A stretch of DNA of 64,000 nt from Hydrogenothermaceae bacterium (GCA_026418535.1 JAOABC010000003.1:1-64000), one strand, 5' to 3'. Positions 10,580 through 20,123 are shown, counted from the stretch's first letter. Notes: a model not told the origin generated them from the letters alone. Numbers and translations are program-made.

Positions 10580-11380
10580 TTAATCTTTCAGTATACTCAA
10601 AACTTCTTCTACATTTAAACCTTCATGGACAATCTTAGATAGAACAGTGGTTATCTTGGATACATCCCTATGCTGGAAGATGTTCCTACCTATGGAAAGA
10701 CCTGCTCCCTTGGCTAACACTACAGCATCGTATACCATTCTTAGAAGAGCCTCATCTGAGTCTACCTTTGGACCTCCTGCTATGACGACCGGGACAGGAC
10801 AGCCCTCTACCACTTTAGAGAAACTCTCCGGATCTCCGGTGTAGGGAACCTTTACGATGTCAGCTCCTAACTCTGCTGCAACTCTCGCTATATGAGCTAT
10901 TGCTTTCGGCTCAAATGGGTTTTTTACCTCAGGACCTCTGTAGTACATCATAGCAAGTAGAGGCATCTGCCACTCAAGACATTTTTTAGATACCTCTCCG
11001 AAATCTCTGAGCATCTGTTTTTCATCTTCAGCACCTATATTAACATGGATAGATACTCCATCAGCACCCAACTTTATAGCTTCTTCTACAGTACATACTA
11101 AAACTTTATCGTTCTTCCTCAGAGACAAGTCTGTAGAGGCAGACATATGAACTATGAGTCCCACATCCTTTCCCTTTCCCCTGTGACCTGCTTCAACTAC
11201 TCCCTTGTGGAGTATTATAGCGTTCGCACCACCCTCAGCTATCTTTTGAATAGTTTCTTTTAAGTTTACTATCCCCTCCATAGGTCCAGAGGAAACGCCG
11301 TGGTCCATCGGAACTAAAACAGTTTTTCCAGTATCTCTATTGATTAACCTCTCTAACCTAACTCTCTTCCCTATAGACAT
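10580..11380 (-). CDS. Class I aldolase, DhnA/FbaB-like (fructose-bisphosphate aldolase or ADTH synthase)
   Basis: A 266-residue TIM-barrel Schiff-base aldolase of the DeoC/FbaB/DhnA group. PMDHG is at 24-28 and the presumed Schiff-base Lys177 lies in [10 protein letters not shown]. Relatives are either archaeal-type fructose-1,6-bisphosphate aldolase or 2-amino-3,7-dideoxyheptulosonate synthase; sequence alone does not decide. The frame opens upstream at 11416, but [11 protein letters not shown] at 11380 matches the family N-terminus, with GGAGG about twelve bases upstream. In an autotroph lacking another obvious aldolase here, a gluconeogenic role is the simpler inference. Confidence 0.82.
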   Translation of the reverse strand: MSIGKRVRLERLINRDTGKTVLVPMDHGVSSGPMEGIVNLKETIQKIAEGGANAIILHKGVVEAGHRGKGKDVGLIVHMSASTDLSLRKNDKVLVCTVEEAIKLGADGVSIHVNIGAEDEKQMLRDFGEVSKKCLEWQMPLLAMMYYRGPEVKNPFEPKAIAHIARVAAELGADIVKVPYTGDPESFSKVVEGCPVPVVIAGGPKVDSDEALLRMVYDAVVLAKGAGLSIGRNIFQHRDVSKITTVLSKIVHEGLNVEEVLSILKD

Positions 11381-11553
11381 CAGACTAAAAACCTCCACTG
11401 GTTTATTTAAAAACAAGATATATTATATATTATCTTTCCTCTACTGATTCCTGTATAAATTTTTCCCTAGTACCGTTTAAAATTTTCAAAAATTAGAATG
11501 GATGAGAGTTTCAGTATACTGTAAAAATTCCGTCCAACGTCACTGTGGAATTT

Positions 11554-12039
11554 TCAAAGTCTTTTGAGGCCTTCCCTTAGTTTTATGTATGTCTCTTTAA
11601 GGTCGTAGGATATTACTCTTGTCTCTCCAAGGACGGGCATAAAGTTTGTATCACCAATCCATCTTGGGACTATATGGTTGTGGATATGGCTCTCTAGACC
11701 GGCTCCTGCGGACTTTCCAAGATTATAACCTATATTAAAACCGTCTGGTTTTAAAACGATTTTCAGGAGTTTTACCATTCTTTGAGTTAATTCTGATATT
11801 TCATAGAGAGTTTCTATATCTATTTGGGTAAAGTCTCCTATATGTTGGTAAGGGCAGACCATCAGATGGCCAGCATTGTATGGATAAAGATTGAGAATTA
11901 CGAAAGCTCTCTTCCCTCTATAGAGCACCAAATTCTTCTCATCGTCTTCCTCTTCAACAGCTTTACACAGAAAACAACCTTCAAAATTCTCTAATCCATC
12001 TATATACTGACTTCTCCAGGGTGAGTAAAGCCTATCCAT
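11554..12039 (-). CDS. HIT-family nucleotide hydrolase/phosphorylase
   Basis: A 161-residue histidine-triad protein. The triad H118-x-H120-x-H122 is in ESHIHNHIVPRW, with the family strand YPYNAGHLMVCPYQH at 53-67. The N-terminal GCFLC pair with later residues may bind zinc as in Ap4A-phosphorylase-like HIT proteins. It likely cleaves dinucleoside polyphosphates or nucleotidyl adducts. The gene stands alone, divergent from the PhnD-like operon. Confidence 0.88.
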   Translation of the reverse strand: MDRLYSPWRSQYIDGLENFEGCFLCKAVEEEDDEKNLVLYRGKRAFVILNLYPYNAGHLMVCPYQHIGDFTQIDIETLYEISELTQRMVKLLKIVLKPDGFNIGYNLGKSAGAGLESHIHNHIVPRWIGDTNFMPVLGETRVISYDLKETYIKLREGLKRL

Positions 12040-12079
12040 ATATCCTCCCTAAATTCAATTGGAAAATTATAACCTATTT

Positions 12080-12122
12080 TTAATTATTAGTTCTTAATTA
12101 TTAGTTGGAAAGAGAATATAAT
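12080..12122 (+). promoter_or_regulatory. Promoter with 13-bp direct repeats upstream of the PhnD-like/GGDEF operon
   Basis: TTAATTATTAGTT occurs twice, at 12080-12092 and 12094-12106, a 14-base period. A perfect -10 TATAAT follows at 12117-12122. The second repeat covers the -35 position, a layout typical of a response-regulator or activator binding site. The binding protein is unknown. Confidence 0.6.
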
Positions 12123-12143
12123 ATTTTGGAGGAGGAGTTGATA

Positions 12144-12944
12144 ATGAAAAGCATAGTTTTACTGTTGGTTTTACTGATAGTCTATAGTTCCTTTGGAGGT
12201 ACTATAAAGTTCGCTCCACTGCCTACACAACCGAAAGAGGAGCTAATAGGTGGCCATCTACCATTGATACGATACCTGGAACAGAAAACCAGTTTAGATT
12301 TTGAGATAGTTTACATAGAAGACTATAGCAAACTGCTTGAAGAATTCAAAAAGGGTGGAGTAGATATTATAATTGCTGGTCCCATACCATACTTAGAGCT
12401 AAAAAGCAGTTTTTCGGAAGCAAAAGCAATCCTATTTCTTAGAGAAAAAGACGGGAACACATCTTATAGTTGCGTACTGATAACAGCTATGGATGGGCCA
12501 TTAAGTATAAAAGAGATTAAAGGTCCAGTAGCGCTACCACAAAGACTCAGCACTTGTGGATACTTCTCTGCAAATATACTTCTATCTTCAGAGGGAAAGG
12601 ATATAAATAAACTTGGTTATAAACACTTTTCTACTCATAATCAAGCAATAGAAGCCGTTATAAGAGGAGAGTATCAGGTCGGCTCTATCAAAAAGAGTAT
12701 AGCGAAAGAGTACGAAGGATTTAGAATCAGAATACTAAAAGAGAGTCCAAAATGGTCAGCTTTTTCCATGATAGTAAACAGTAGGACCTTAAACCCAGAA
12801 GCGATAAACAGAATAAAAACCTCTCTACTCTCTGTAACAGAGAAAGAGCTTAAAGAGCTTGTGGTCGGTAAATTTGGATTTGCTGAGTGTAAAGAAGAAG
12901 ATTTTGAGATTATAAAAAAGTATGAAAAGTATAAAGCCAAGTAA
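12144..12944 (+). CDS. PhnD-like periplasmic substrate-binding protein
   Basis: A 266-residue secreted protein: signal peptide at 1-20 (MKSIVLLLVLLIVYSSFGG), then a type 2 periplasmic-binding fold of the phosphate/phosphite/phosphonate (PhnD, PF12974-like) group, with LPTQPKEE and GPIPYLELK near the ligand-facing strand starts. The ATG at 12144 follows GGAGGAGGAG, so the longer frame from 12105 is rejected. No ABC permease or ATPase follows; instead the 3' end overlaps a membrane diguanylate cyclase by 23 bases. A role as ligand-binding partner of that sensor is inferred, as in NspS-MbaA of Vibrio. The ligand is unknown. Confidence 0.82.
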   Translation: MKSIVLLLVLLIVYSSFGGTIKFAPLPTQPKEELIGGHLPLIRYLEQKTSLDFEIVYIEDYSKLLEEFKKGGVDIIIAGPIPYLELKSSFSEAKAILFLREKDGNTSYSCVLITAMDGPLSIKEIKGPVALPQRLSTCGYFSANILLSSEGKDINKLGYKHFSTHNQAIEAVIRGEYQVGSIKKSIAKEYEGFRIRILKESPKWSAFSMIVNSRTLNPEAINRIKTSLLSVTEKELKELVVGKFGFAECKEEDFEIIKKYEKYKAK

Positions 12945-14865
12945 ACACGTAATCAAGTATATTGTAATAAGTTTACTTCTATTTTCTGTTCTGTTAGGGA
13001 TTGGAATAGCTTTCCTAAACCACCTGTGTGAAAAAAGTGTTGAATCTAACTTAGAGAAAGCTACAAAAATCACTAGAGCTATGTGGAATACAACTACGGT
13101 GGCAAATTTTGAAACTATGCAAGCTTACTATAAATACTACATAATGGACGATAAAGTGTTAGAGTTTTTAAAGATGGCAAATTCTATGGATGAAGAGTCC
13201 CAGAAGATAGCAAGGCTTAAACTGTTTCGGTATCTCTGGGATAAGTATAGCTATCTAAGAGAGAACCTCCATATCAGACAACTCCACTTCATACTTCCAG
13301 ATAATAGGTCTTTTCTTAGGTTCCATCCTCCAAGCAAGTACGGTGATGACCTAGGGAGCTATCGCCCTTCCATAATGGAAGTTAACAGAAAAAGAAAACC
13401 ATATATAGGTTTTGAGATAGGAAGACTTGTGAGTGGGTATAGGTATATATTTCCAATTTTTGATAGAGAAGGAAACTATCTTGGCTGTGTTGAGCTATCA
13501 AGAGGATTTGAAACTATAAGAAAGAATCTAAATGAAGTGGATAAAGAGGCAGGATACATTATTTTCCTGAGAAAGTCTGAGATAGATAAAAAGATTATGA
13601 AAGAGTATAGAGATTTTTATGTGAATATTAATGGCTTAGATGGTTGGGTGGTTGAAGACCCGTACATAAAACTTCCTGACTACACAAAACCATTACCTCC
13701 TGAGTATGACAAAGTGTTAAAATCTGCCATCAAAAGTGAAGAGTTCAGAGAGATGATGGACTCTAAGGAGAGCTATTCTATAGCCTTAGAGTATATGTCA
13801 AAGTATTATAAGATAACGGGGTTAAAGATCTTTGAGCCTGGAAAAGAGTATCACTCAGCGGTTCTGATAGCTGTATACCCAGCTCCGGATATTATGCTCA
13901 GTAAAGTAAGTTTCAATAATTATAAATTTATTTACATAGTGATGGTAGGAATCATTTCAATTTATACATTTCTATACCTTTTAAAAGTCTACAGTATAAG
14001 ATTAAAAAATAAAGAGATAGAGGCAATAACCTCAAGTATGGGAATTGGACTGTTAGTTCTTAACAGTAATGGTGTGGTAAAGTATGTAAACAGAGCAGCC
14101 TTAGATTTACTAGGGTATTCAGAGAGAGAAATTTTAGGTTCAAGTCTACACAGTCTAATCCACTCCCATGCAGGCCCTGAAGAAGGATGTCCCATTTTAA
14201 AAGCCGTAAAATTTCAAAGTGTGTATTGTGCTGACAATAAATTTAAGAGGAAAGATAGTAGTTATATAGATGTTTCAGTTGATGTTAGACCTATAGTTTT
14301 AGAGGGGAATAATGTGGGATCTATTGTTGTGTTTAGTGATATTAGTCAAAGAAAAGAGATAGAAAATAAACTTTTCGACATGGCAACTAAAGACAGTTTA
14401 ACAGGGTTATGTAACAGAAGATTCCAGGTAGAAGCTATTAAGAAATCAAAGGAGAGAGCGGATAGATATGGCATACCATTTAGTGTTCTGATGATCGATA
14501 TAGATAATTTCAAGTCTATAAACGATAGATTTGGTCATAATACGGGAGATAAAGTGCTAATAGGTGTGTCTAATGTAATAAGCCAGAGTGTAAGGTCTGC
14601 AGATACGCTTTCAAGATGGGGTGGTGAAGAGTTCTTAGTCCTACTAGTAAACACAGACATAGAGGGAGCTGTAGTTTTAGCAGAGAGAATTAGGAAAAAG
14701 GTGGCTAAATTGAAGATAGAGGGTATTCCACAGGTAACTGTAAGTATAGGGGTGGCTCAGTATATACCTGGAGAGAGTATAGACAACTTGATATCCAGAG
14801 TTGATAATGGACTGTATGATGCTAAAAGGTCTGGGAAAAACAGGGTTGTAAGAGTAGACATCTGA
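12922..14865 (+). CDS. Membrane diguanylate cyclase with periplasmic sensor, PAS and GGDEF domains
   Basis: 647 residues. Helix 1 (about 12-32), a periplasmic region to about 333 with Cache-like features (LHFILPDNRSFLRFHPPS, then RYIFPIFDREGNYLGCVELS), helix 2 (about 336-354), PAS (370-478) and GGDEF (485-645). The active site GGEEF is at 567-571 and the inhibitory I-site R558-S-A-D561 lies five residues before it, so it should make c-di-GMP with product inhibition. It starts inside the PhnD-like gene, so expression is coupled. The central HAGPEEGCP within PAS is an insertion-like feature. Ligand sensing through the binding protein is inference. Confidence 0.88.
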   Translation: MKSIKPSKHVIKYIVISLLLFSVLLGIGIAFLNHLCEKSVESNLEKATKITRAMWNTTTVANFETMQAYYKYYIMDDKVLEFLKMANSMDEESQKIARLKLFRYLWDKYSYLRENLHIRQLHFILPDNRSFLRFHPPSKYGDDLGSYRPSIMEVNRKRKPYIGFEIGRLVSGYRYIFPIFDREGNYLGCVELSRGFETIRKNLNEVDKEAGYIIFLRKSEIDKKIMKEYRDFYVNINGLDGWVVEDPYIKLPDYTKPLPPEYDKVLKSAIKSEEFREMMDSKESYSIALEYMSKYYKITGLKIFEPGKEYHSAVLIAVYPAPDIMLSKVSFNNYKFIYIVMVGIISIYTFLYLLKVYSIRLKNKEIEAITSSMGIGLLVLNSNGVVKYVNRAALDLLGYSEREILGSSLHSLIHSHAGPEEGCPILKAVKFQSVYCADNKFKRKDSSYIDVSVDVRPIVLEGNNVGSIVVFSDISQRKEIENKLFDMATKDSLTGLCNRRFQVEAIKKSKERADRYGIPFSVLMIDIDNFKSINDRFGHNTGDKVLIGVSNVISQSVRSADTLSRWGGEEFLVLLVNTDIEGAVVLAERIRKKVAKLKIEGIPQVTVSIGVAQYIPGESIDNLISRVDNGLYDAKRSGKNRVVRVDI

Positions 14866-14904
14866 AAAGTAAAATTTTTGGTATAAATCTACTTACAAAA
14901 ATTG

Positions 14905-14910
14905 TATAAT
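14905..14910 (+). promoter_or_regulatory. Perfect -10 element before hemH
   Basis: TATAAT, 16 bases upstream of the GTG start region of hemH. No good -35 hexamer at 16-18 bases; a TTGGTA lies too far (21 bases). Confidence 0.45.
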
Positions 14911-14926
14911 CTATAGTAAGGGAGAT

Positions 14927-15937
14927 GTGACTTTGGGAAAAGTTGGTGTTGTTCTTTTTAATATGGGTGGTCCAGATAGTTTAGATGCTGTCCAACCTTT
15001 TCTGTACAACCTATTCTCAGACCACGATATAATGCAGATGCCAAAACCAATACAAAAACCATTAGCATTTCTAATCTCAAGGATAAGGTCAAAAAAGACT
15101 AAGAAGTACTACGAGATAATGGGCGGAAAGTCTCCCCAGAAAGAGCAGACACTGCATCAGGCTCAAGCTCTACAAGATGCCCTTGGAGATAACTACAAAG
15201 TCGTGGTGGCTATGAGATACTGGCATCCTTTTACAGAAGAGGCTTTAGAAGAGCTGTTTAAAGAAAGGGTAAGTAAGATCATACTAATTCCTTTGTATCC
15301 TCAGTACAGTAAGACTACAACTGGGTCATCCTTTAATGAGTTTGATAGAAAAATAAGGAGATATATAAAATCAGGCAGGTTTACAGTCCCATCCACATTA
15401 AATGGTCAGAAAAAGCCATACTACTATTCCTCCAATATACCTATCAAGAAGGTAAACTGTTACTTTGACAACCCAGATTATATAGATGGTATGGTTTCTC
15501 AGATTAAAGAGTGTGTACCTAACTATCAGGAATACTTCTTCCTCTTCTCGGCCCATAGCCTTCCTGAGAAGATAATACTAAACGGAGACCCTTACAAAAG
15601 GCAGACAGAGAAAACTGTAGATCTTATAATGAAAAACTTTTCGGGAGTTAAGTATGCACTCTCCTATCAGAGCAAGGTTGGCCCAGTTAAATGGTTACAA
15701 CCTTTCACAGAGGAGACCATAAGAGAGTTAGCTTCTAATGGTATCAAGAAGCTAGCTGTCATCCCGGTATCCTTTGTATCAGAACATTCAGAAACACTGT
15801 ACGAGCTTGATTATCAGTATGGGAACCTTGCAAAAGAGTTAGGTATAGAGAACTATATAAGAGTTCCCACTCTCCAGACCTATCCAGGTTTTATCCGGAC
15901 TTTAAGAAACCTAATTGTCAGATACTCTTCGGATTAA
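14927..15937 (+). CDS. hemH: Ferrochelatase
   Basis: Inserts Fe2+ into protoporphyrin IX in the last step of protoheme synthesis. The 336-residue protein has the N-terminal GVVLFNMGGPDSL signature, the LYPQYSKTTTGSS motif near 122-134, and FSAHSLPEKI near 206-215 with the metal-site His. GTG at 14927 lies close behind GGGAG; a TTG six bases later is also possible and gives MGKVGVVLFN. With hemN at 26222 the window holds two heme genes, in separate units. The 3' end overlaps the convergent priA. Confidence 0.9.
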   Translation: MTLGKVGVVLFNMGGPDSLDAVQPFLYNLFSDHDIMQMPKPIQKPLAFLISRIRSKKTKKYYEIMGGKSPQKEQTLHQAQALQDALGDNYKVVVAMRYWHPFTEEALEELFKERVSKIILIPLYPQYSKTTTGSSFNEFDRKIRRYIKSGRFTVPSTLNGQKKPYYYSSNIPIKKVNCYFDNPDYIDGMVSQIKECVPNYQEYFFLFSAHSLPEKIILNGDPYKRQTEKTVDLIMKNFSGVKYALSYQSKVGPVKWLQPFTEETIRELASNGIKKLAVIPVSFVSEHSETLYELDYQYGNLAKELGIENYIRVPTLQTYPGFIRTLRNLIVRYSSD

Positions 15938-17873
15938 CCTCTATAGAAAGCTTTCCCTTACCTGTAAACTTCTCAAAAACTGCTCTGAGAGGTTCCTTAT
16001 CCTTACTGTCTATTATGTATTTGGCATAACTGTCTGATATAAACCTAAAGTATATCTCTTCTTCAGAGTAGTAATTTCTTAGAAAGATATCTATATCTGT
16101 TAATACTTTATGTTTAGACCATACCTCTAACTTCAGATAGTTCTTTATAGGTGGGTATTCATACTTCCTACGGTACTCTAACTCCTGTCTATAAAAAGAT
16201 AGGATATCTTTATTACTGAATATTTTGTATATCTCATCATTCATGTTAGAGATAATCACATACCTGTTTGAGTCTATAAAGTATGGACTGACAACAGCCC
16301 TGAAAAATTTCTCACTAGCAGTATAACTTTCTACGTTTTTCAGGAAATCCGGATACAGATTTATCACAGTATCAAACTTTCCAAACAACAGTTTTTCATC
16401 CACAGAAGATGCAACCTTTACCTTTATCTTAGACTCATCTTCCAGTAGAGAAACTTGGTAGAACATAGTATCTTTCAAAGACTTTAAGACTTTATCTCTT
16501 CCAAACCCTTCTTCTTTCAAACTACCAGTGTGCCCACAGTCAGGACAAGACTTTGAGTATGGATAAGTTTTGTGGCATTTAGGGCATTTTAAAGCCTTTC
16601 TCTCATCTTCTAAAGTGGTTCTAAGAAGTACATTACATTTCTGACAAAACCACTCAAACCCGCATCTCTCACAGTGGACAAAAGAAGCATAATAAGACCT
16701 GTTAGCTATTATCAACACACTTTCAGACCGTTTGATGATAGATTCTATAAACTTCAGGCTTTTCTGATACCCTTCAAACCTCTTTACTTCTACAGATTTT
16801 CTGTACTTTTTCGGCTTTACTATATTTCTACTTTCCAGTAAAAGAAAACTTCCCAGAGAAGGTATCCTATTTGAGTAGATCGTGGTTGTAGATTTGTATT
16901 TTGACAGCAGATAAGCAACTCTATTTGCATCAAACTTTGGAGAGATAGGCTTATAGCTGTCAGAATGCTCAAACTCAACTATCAAAAGTTTGAGGTTCTT
17001 AGCTGGTATAAGCAGAGAAGATATAGTCCCAAGAATTACAGAAGGACCCTTTTGAACTTCTTTCCATACATCAAGCTGTTTTTTTGGGGAGATCCCGTCA
17101 TGGTAAACCTTCACATCTTTAATGTAGTTTGAAATAGTCTGATAGTAGGAGTTTAAGGTGGTAACAGAAGGGAAGACTATCAGAACAGAAGACCCCTCTC
17201 TGTAGTACTTCTTTATCAATTCAAGATGTGTAAAGAGCCTATCTCTATCTGATAAACCCCATAAACTGTATAAACCCTCTTTAAGAGATGCTTTAAGCTC
17301 TACCTGCATACCTTCTGCTGGCTGTTTTAACTTTATCTGTCTTTCTAAGAAAGTGTTTTCTTGTACAATACCTTGCCTGATCAATGATCTTAGGGTGTTT
17401 TTTGCAAATCCAGCATCAAGAATCTGAAAATAAGTTGCCTCTCCTGTCTCAGATAAGAACTCTACTAACCTCTGCTGAGCCTTAGAAAGTTTTAATCTAA
17501 CATCCTGATTCAACCTAAATACTTTTGAGACAAACTCATCATCCAGATTTTTCCCCTTTAGATAGTTCGGGATAAAGTAGTAAACGGTAATACCTATAGG
17601 ATAAAGGTAATATTCCGAGATCTCTTTTATTATATCTATCTCTTTTTCTGTGAAGGTGTTAAAGTTGTCTATGTAGAGTATATCTTTAATAACGCCGGTG
17701 TTGAGTTTATTCTGATCTTCATTTATTATATCAACTATAAAACCATAATACTTTTTATCCCTAAAAGGAACAAGAACTCTCTTTCCAACAAGACTATCTT
17801 TAGATGTATAGCCACTTACCCGATAAAGAAAAGTCTGGTATACACTTATAGGCAGAGCAACTTTGACATACAA
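15918..17873 (-). CDS. priA: Primosomal protein PriA lacking helicase motifs
   Basis: 651 residues with the PriA layout: N-terminal 3'-DNA-binding domain (1-100), winged helix (about 125-185), helicase-like lobes and a zinc region with eight cysteines (C401, C404, C410, C413, C430, C433, C443, C446). The ATPase motifs are gone: where Walker A should be, residues 203-212 read SLWGLSDRDR with no GKT, and the DEEH box reads EFEH (300-303). PriA restarts stalled forks; helicase-less forms are known in Actinobacteria. So this one probably loads the replisome without unwinding. The frame is intact, which argues for a functional protein. Confidence 0.85.
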   Translation of the reverse strand: MYVKVALPISVYQTFLYRVSGYTSKDSLVGKRVLVPFRDKKYYGFIVDIINEDQNKLNTGVIKDILYIDNFNTFTEKEIDIIKEISEYYLYPIGITVYYFIPNYLKGKNLDDEFVSKVFRLNQDVRLKLSKAQQRLVEFLSETGEATYFQILDAGFAKNTLRSLIRQGIVQENTFLERQIKLKQPAEGMQVELKASLKEGLYSLWGLSDRDRLFTHLELIKKYYREGSSVLIVFPSVTTLNSYYQTISNYIKDVKVYHDGISPKKQLDVWKEVQKGPSVILGTISSLLIPAKNLKLLIVEFEHSDSYKPISPKFDANRVAYLLSKYKSTTTIYSNRIPSLGSFLLLESRNIVKPKKYRKSVEVKRFEGYQKSLKFIESIIKRSESVLIIANRSYYASFVHCERCGFEWFCQKCNVLLRTTLEDERKALKCPKCHKTYPYSKSCPDCGHTGSLKEEGFGRDKVLKSLKDTMFYQVSLLEDESKIKVKVASSVDEKLLFGKFDTVINLYPDFLKNVESYTASEKFFRAVVSPYFIDSNRYVIISNMNDEIYKIFSNKDILSFYRQELEYRRKYEYPPIKNYLKLEVWSKHKVLTDIDIFLRNYYSEEEIYFRFISDSYAKYIIDSKDKEPLRAVFEKFTGKGKLSIEVNPKSI

Positions 17874-17879
17874 AAGTTA

Positions 17880-18413
17880 TCAGACCACCTCTTCAATCAC
17901 GAATTTGGTGTTTGTGTATACACAGATTTCCCCTGCTATCTTTAGAGACTCTTCCACTATCTTCCTTGCATCCATATCTGTGTTTCTGTAAAGTGCTAAG
18001 GCGGCAGACCTAGCATAGTCTCCTCCAGAACCTATAGCAAGGACAGGTTCATCAGGCTCTATAACATCTCCATTTCCAGATATAAGAAACATAGACTCTC
18101 TGTTTGCTGCGACTAAGATAGCCTCTAATCTTCTAAGGTACTTATCCATCCTCCAGTCCTTGGCAAGCTCAACAGCAGCCCGAAGAAGGTTTCCCCTATG
18201 TTTGTTTAGCTTCTCCTCCAGCCTCTCCATCAGAGAGAGACCATCTGCAGCACTACCTGCAAACCCAACCACTACCTTACCTTCATTGAGCTTCCTTATC
18301 TTATTAGCAGAATGCTTTATAATAGAAGATCCTAAAGTTACTTGTCCATCTCCGCCTATAATAGTCTTTCCACTCTTCCGGACTACCAGTATAGTAGTAC
18401 TTCTAATTTCCAT
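17880..18413 (-). CDS. hslV: ATP-dependent protease subunit HslV (ClpQ)
   Basis: A 177-residue proteasome-like peptidase. The catalytic N-terminal Thr is exposed after removal of five residues (MEIRS / TTILVVRK), a slightly long propeptide. GDGQVTLG and the GFAGSAADGL segment are conserved family features. HslV works with the HslU unfoldase, which is not in the window. It starts within the end of the NlpC/P60 gene, so the two are coupled, and lies seven bases before priA. Confidence 0.93.
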   Translation of the reverse strand: MEIRSTTILVVRKSGKTIIGGDGQVTLGSSIIKHSANKIRKLNEGKVVVGFAGSAADGLSLMERLEEKLNKHRGNLLRAAVELAKDWRMDKYLRRLEAILVAANRESMFLISGNGDVIEPDEPVLAIGSGGDYARSAALALYRNTDMDARKIVEESLKIAGEICVYTNTKFVIEEVV

Positions 18414-19170
18414 TTCTCTCCTTTATTATTCTTGCTATAGGGTCTGACTCAGTATCTCTCTTCGGCTTTGAGCTTTCCTTTATACTACTCAACAAGAATT
18501 CTCCTTCCTCCATATACTCTTCCACATCCTTTATAGATTCAAGGTCCTTGATGTTGGCAGGTATTCTCTTGGCAAACAGGAACCTTCTCTGGTAGTAATC
18601 TTGATTTATAGATGATACCTCAACCTTATTACCTCTTGAAGAGGCGTGTATCATCTTACCGTCACCTATGTAAATTCCCACGTGAGAGGGAAAACTTGCA
18701 TAGGTAGCAAAGAAGATAAGGTCTCCTGGTTTTATATCCTCTCTTCTCACAAAATAACCGTATCTTGCCTGCTCCCTTGCGGTCCGTGGCATCCTGTAAC
18801 CTGCAAGCTCAAATACGTTCTGAACAAATGAGGAGCAGTCTATACCGTTTATACTCTCACCACCGAACTTGTACGTTGTTCCAAGAAGCCCTACCGCGTA
18901 TCTATAGATCTCCCTGTTTGGCTCTATATTCTCAGCGTAAACTCTTGGTCCATAGGAATAAGACACCTTTGTAAAATTTCTCTTTAAGTAGTTTTTCCAT
19001 TTATGACCGTTTTTTTTGGCACTATGTTTTGATATTTTAACTTTACTTTTTACTACAGGCTTTGAAACTTTATGACTGACTGTCTTTTTACTCTTTGCCT
19101 GGGCAACTTCAGGCATAAACATCAGAGACAGAGACAAGACAACTCCACCTACCTTCCACAGCATTCTCAT
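18403..19170 (-). CDS. Secreted NlpC/P60 cell-wall endopeptidase
   Basis: A 255-residue exported protein: signal peptide ending AQA (about residue 25), a Lys-rich linker (26-65), then the NlpC/P60 domain with catalytic C112 in GIDCSSF, H163 in PSHVGIYIG and a third polar residue H175 in MIHASS. Such enzymes cut gamma-D-Glu-diaminopimelate bonds in peptidoglycan. The C-terminal tail is charged and probably disordered. It overlaps hslV by eleven bases. Confidence 0.88.
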   Translation of the reverse strand: MRMLWKVGGVVLSLSLMFMPEVAQAKSKKTVSHKVSKPVVKSKVKISKHSAKKNGHKWKNYLKRNFTKVSYSYGPRVYAENIEPNREIYRYAVGLLGTTYKFGGESINGIDCSSFVQNVFELAGYRMPRTAREQARYGYFVRREDIKPGDLIFFATYASFPSHVGIYIGDGKMIHASSRGNKVEVSSINQDYYQRRFLFAKRIPANIKDLESIKDVEEYMEEGEFLLSSIKESSKPKRDTESDPIARIIKERNGN

Positions 19171-19283
19171 TTGGCTATCTCCCCCTATTCTTACTACCTG
19201 AAAAAATTATAACAAACAAGAATAGAAAATGTAAACTTTTTGATAAAATATCTTTCGTCAAATTCCGGTGGAAATTTAAAGGT

Positions 19284-20123
19284 ATGGTTTATTCTTTCTA
19301 CAAGAAGATAGCTATATTTTCAAAGACAAGCTTAGAGGCGAAGGAATTCTCTTTAAAGTTAAAAGATTGGTTAGATTCTAAAGGTCTTGAATCAAAACTA
19401 ATAGAGAGTTTAACTGAACTTGAAGACGAAGAGACTTTAAAGAGCGTGGATATAGTCGTGGTTGTAGGTGGGGATGGCTCATTACTTATTGCTGCTAGAA
19501 GAGTTGCCAAGTTCAACATTCCTATAGTGGGGATAAATCTTGGAAGGCTTGGGTTCTTAACCGAAGTAGGGCAGAAAGAGGCTTTCCAACAGTTACAGCT
19601 GATCCTCTCCAAACCTCTGTGTATATCTAGGAGAATGATGTTAAGGGCTTCCCTCTACAGGGATGGAAAGGAAATTTTGGTAGCGGATGTTCTGAACGAT
19701 GTGGTGGTCAACAAGGCAATCCTTGCAAGGATCGTTGATGTGGCAGTATACATTGGGGACAGATACATAACCACCTATAACGGGGATGGAATAATAATAT
19801 CCACTCCGAATGGCTCGACAGCTTATGCTCTTTCAGCTGGAGGACCAATAGTCTACCCTACTATGGAGGTTTTTGTAGTTGTTCCTATATGCCCCCATAC
19901 TTTAACAGATAGACCCCTGATTCTTCCTACTGTAGAGCCTATAATAATAGATATAGTCTCTAAGGAAAAAGATGCATGGCTTACCCTTGATGGTCAGGAG
20001 GGAACACAACTCTTTTATGGAGATAAGATCGTAGTTAGAAAGTCTCCTTACTACACTCACATTGTAAAGACACCTTATAAGAACTACTTTGATATACTAC
20101 GGGAGAAGCTCAATTGGAAGTGA
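19284..20123 (+). CDS. nadK: NAD kinase
   Basis: Phosphorylates NAD to NADP. The 279-residue protein shows the GGDGS motif at 62-66, LGRLGFLTEV and the NGSTAYALSAGGP signature. ATG at 19284 has only a weak AAAGG site. It is first in nadK-ispF-DUF1858-recG, in which every junction overlaps or abuts, so a single transcript is likely. Confidence 0.94.
   Translation: MVYSFYKKIAIFSKTSLEAKEFSLKLKDWLDSKGLESKLIESLTELEDEETLKSVDIVVVVGGDGSLLIAARRVAKFNIPIVGINLGRLGFLTEVGQKEAFQQLQLILSKPLCISRRMMLRASLYRDGKEILVADVLNDVVVNKAILARIVDVAVYIGDRYITTYNGDGIIISTPNGSTAYALSAGGPIVYPTMEVFVVVPICPHTLTDRPLILPTVEPIIIDIVSKEKDAWLTLDGQEGTQLFYGDKIVVRKSPYYTHIVKTPYKNYFDILREKLNWK

Noticed and set aside
15918-17873. PriA as a pseudogene because its ATPase motifs are absent
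   Set aside because: The 651-codon frame is uninterrupted and other conserved parts, including eight zinc cysteines, are kept; helicase-less PriA is known in other phyla.
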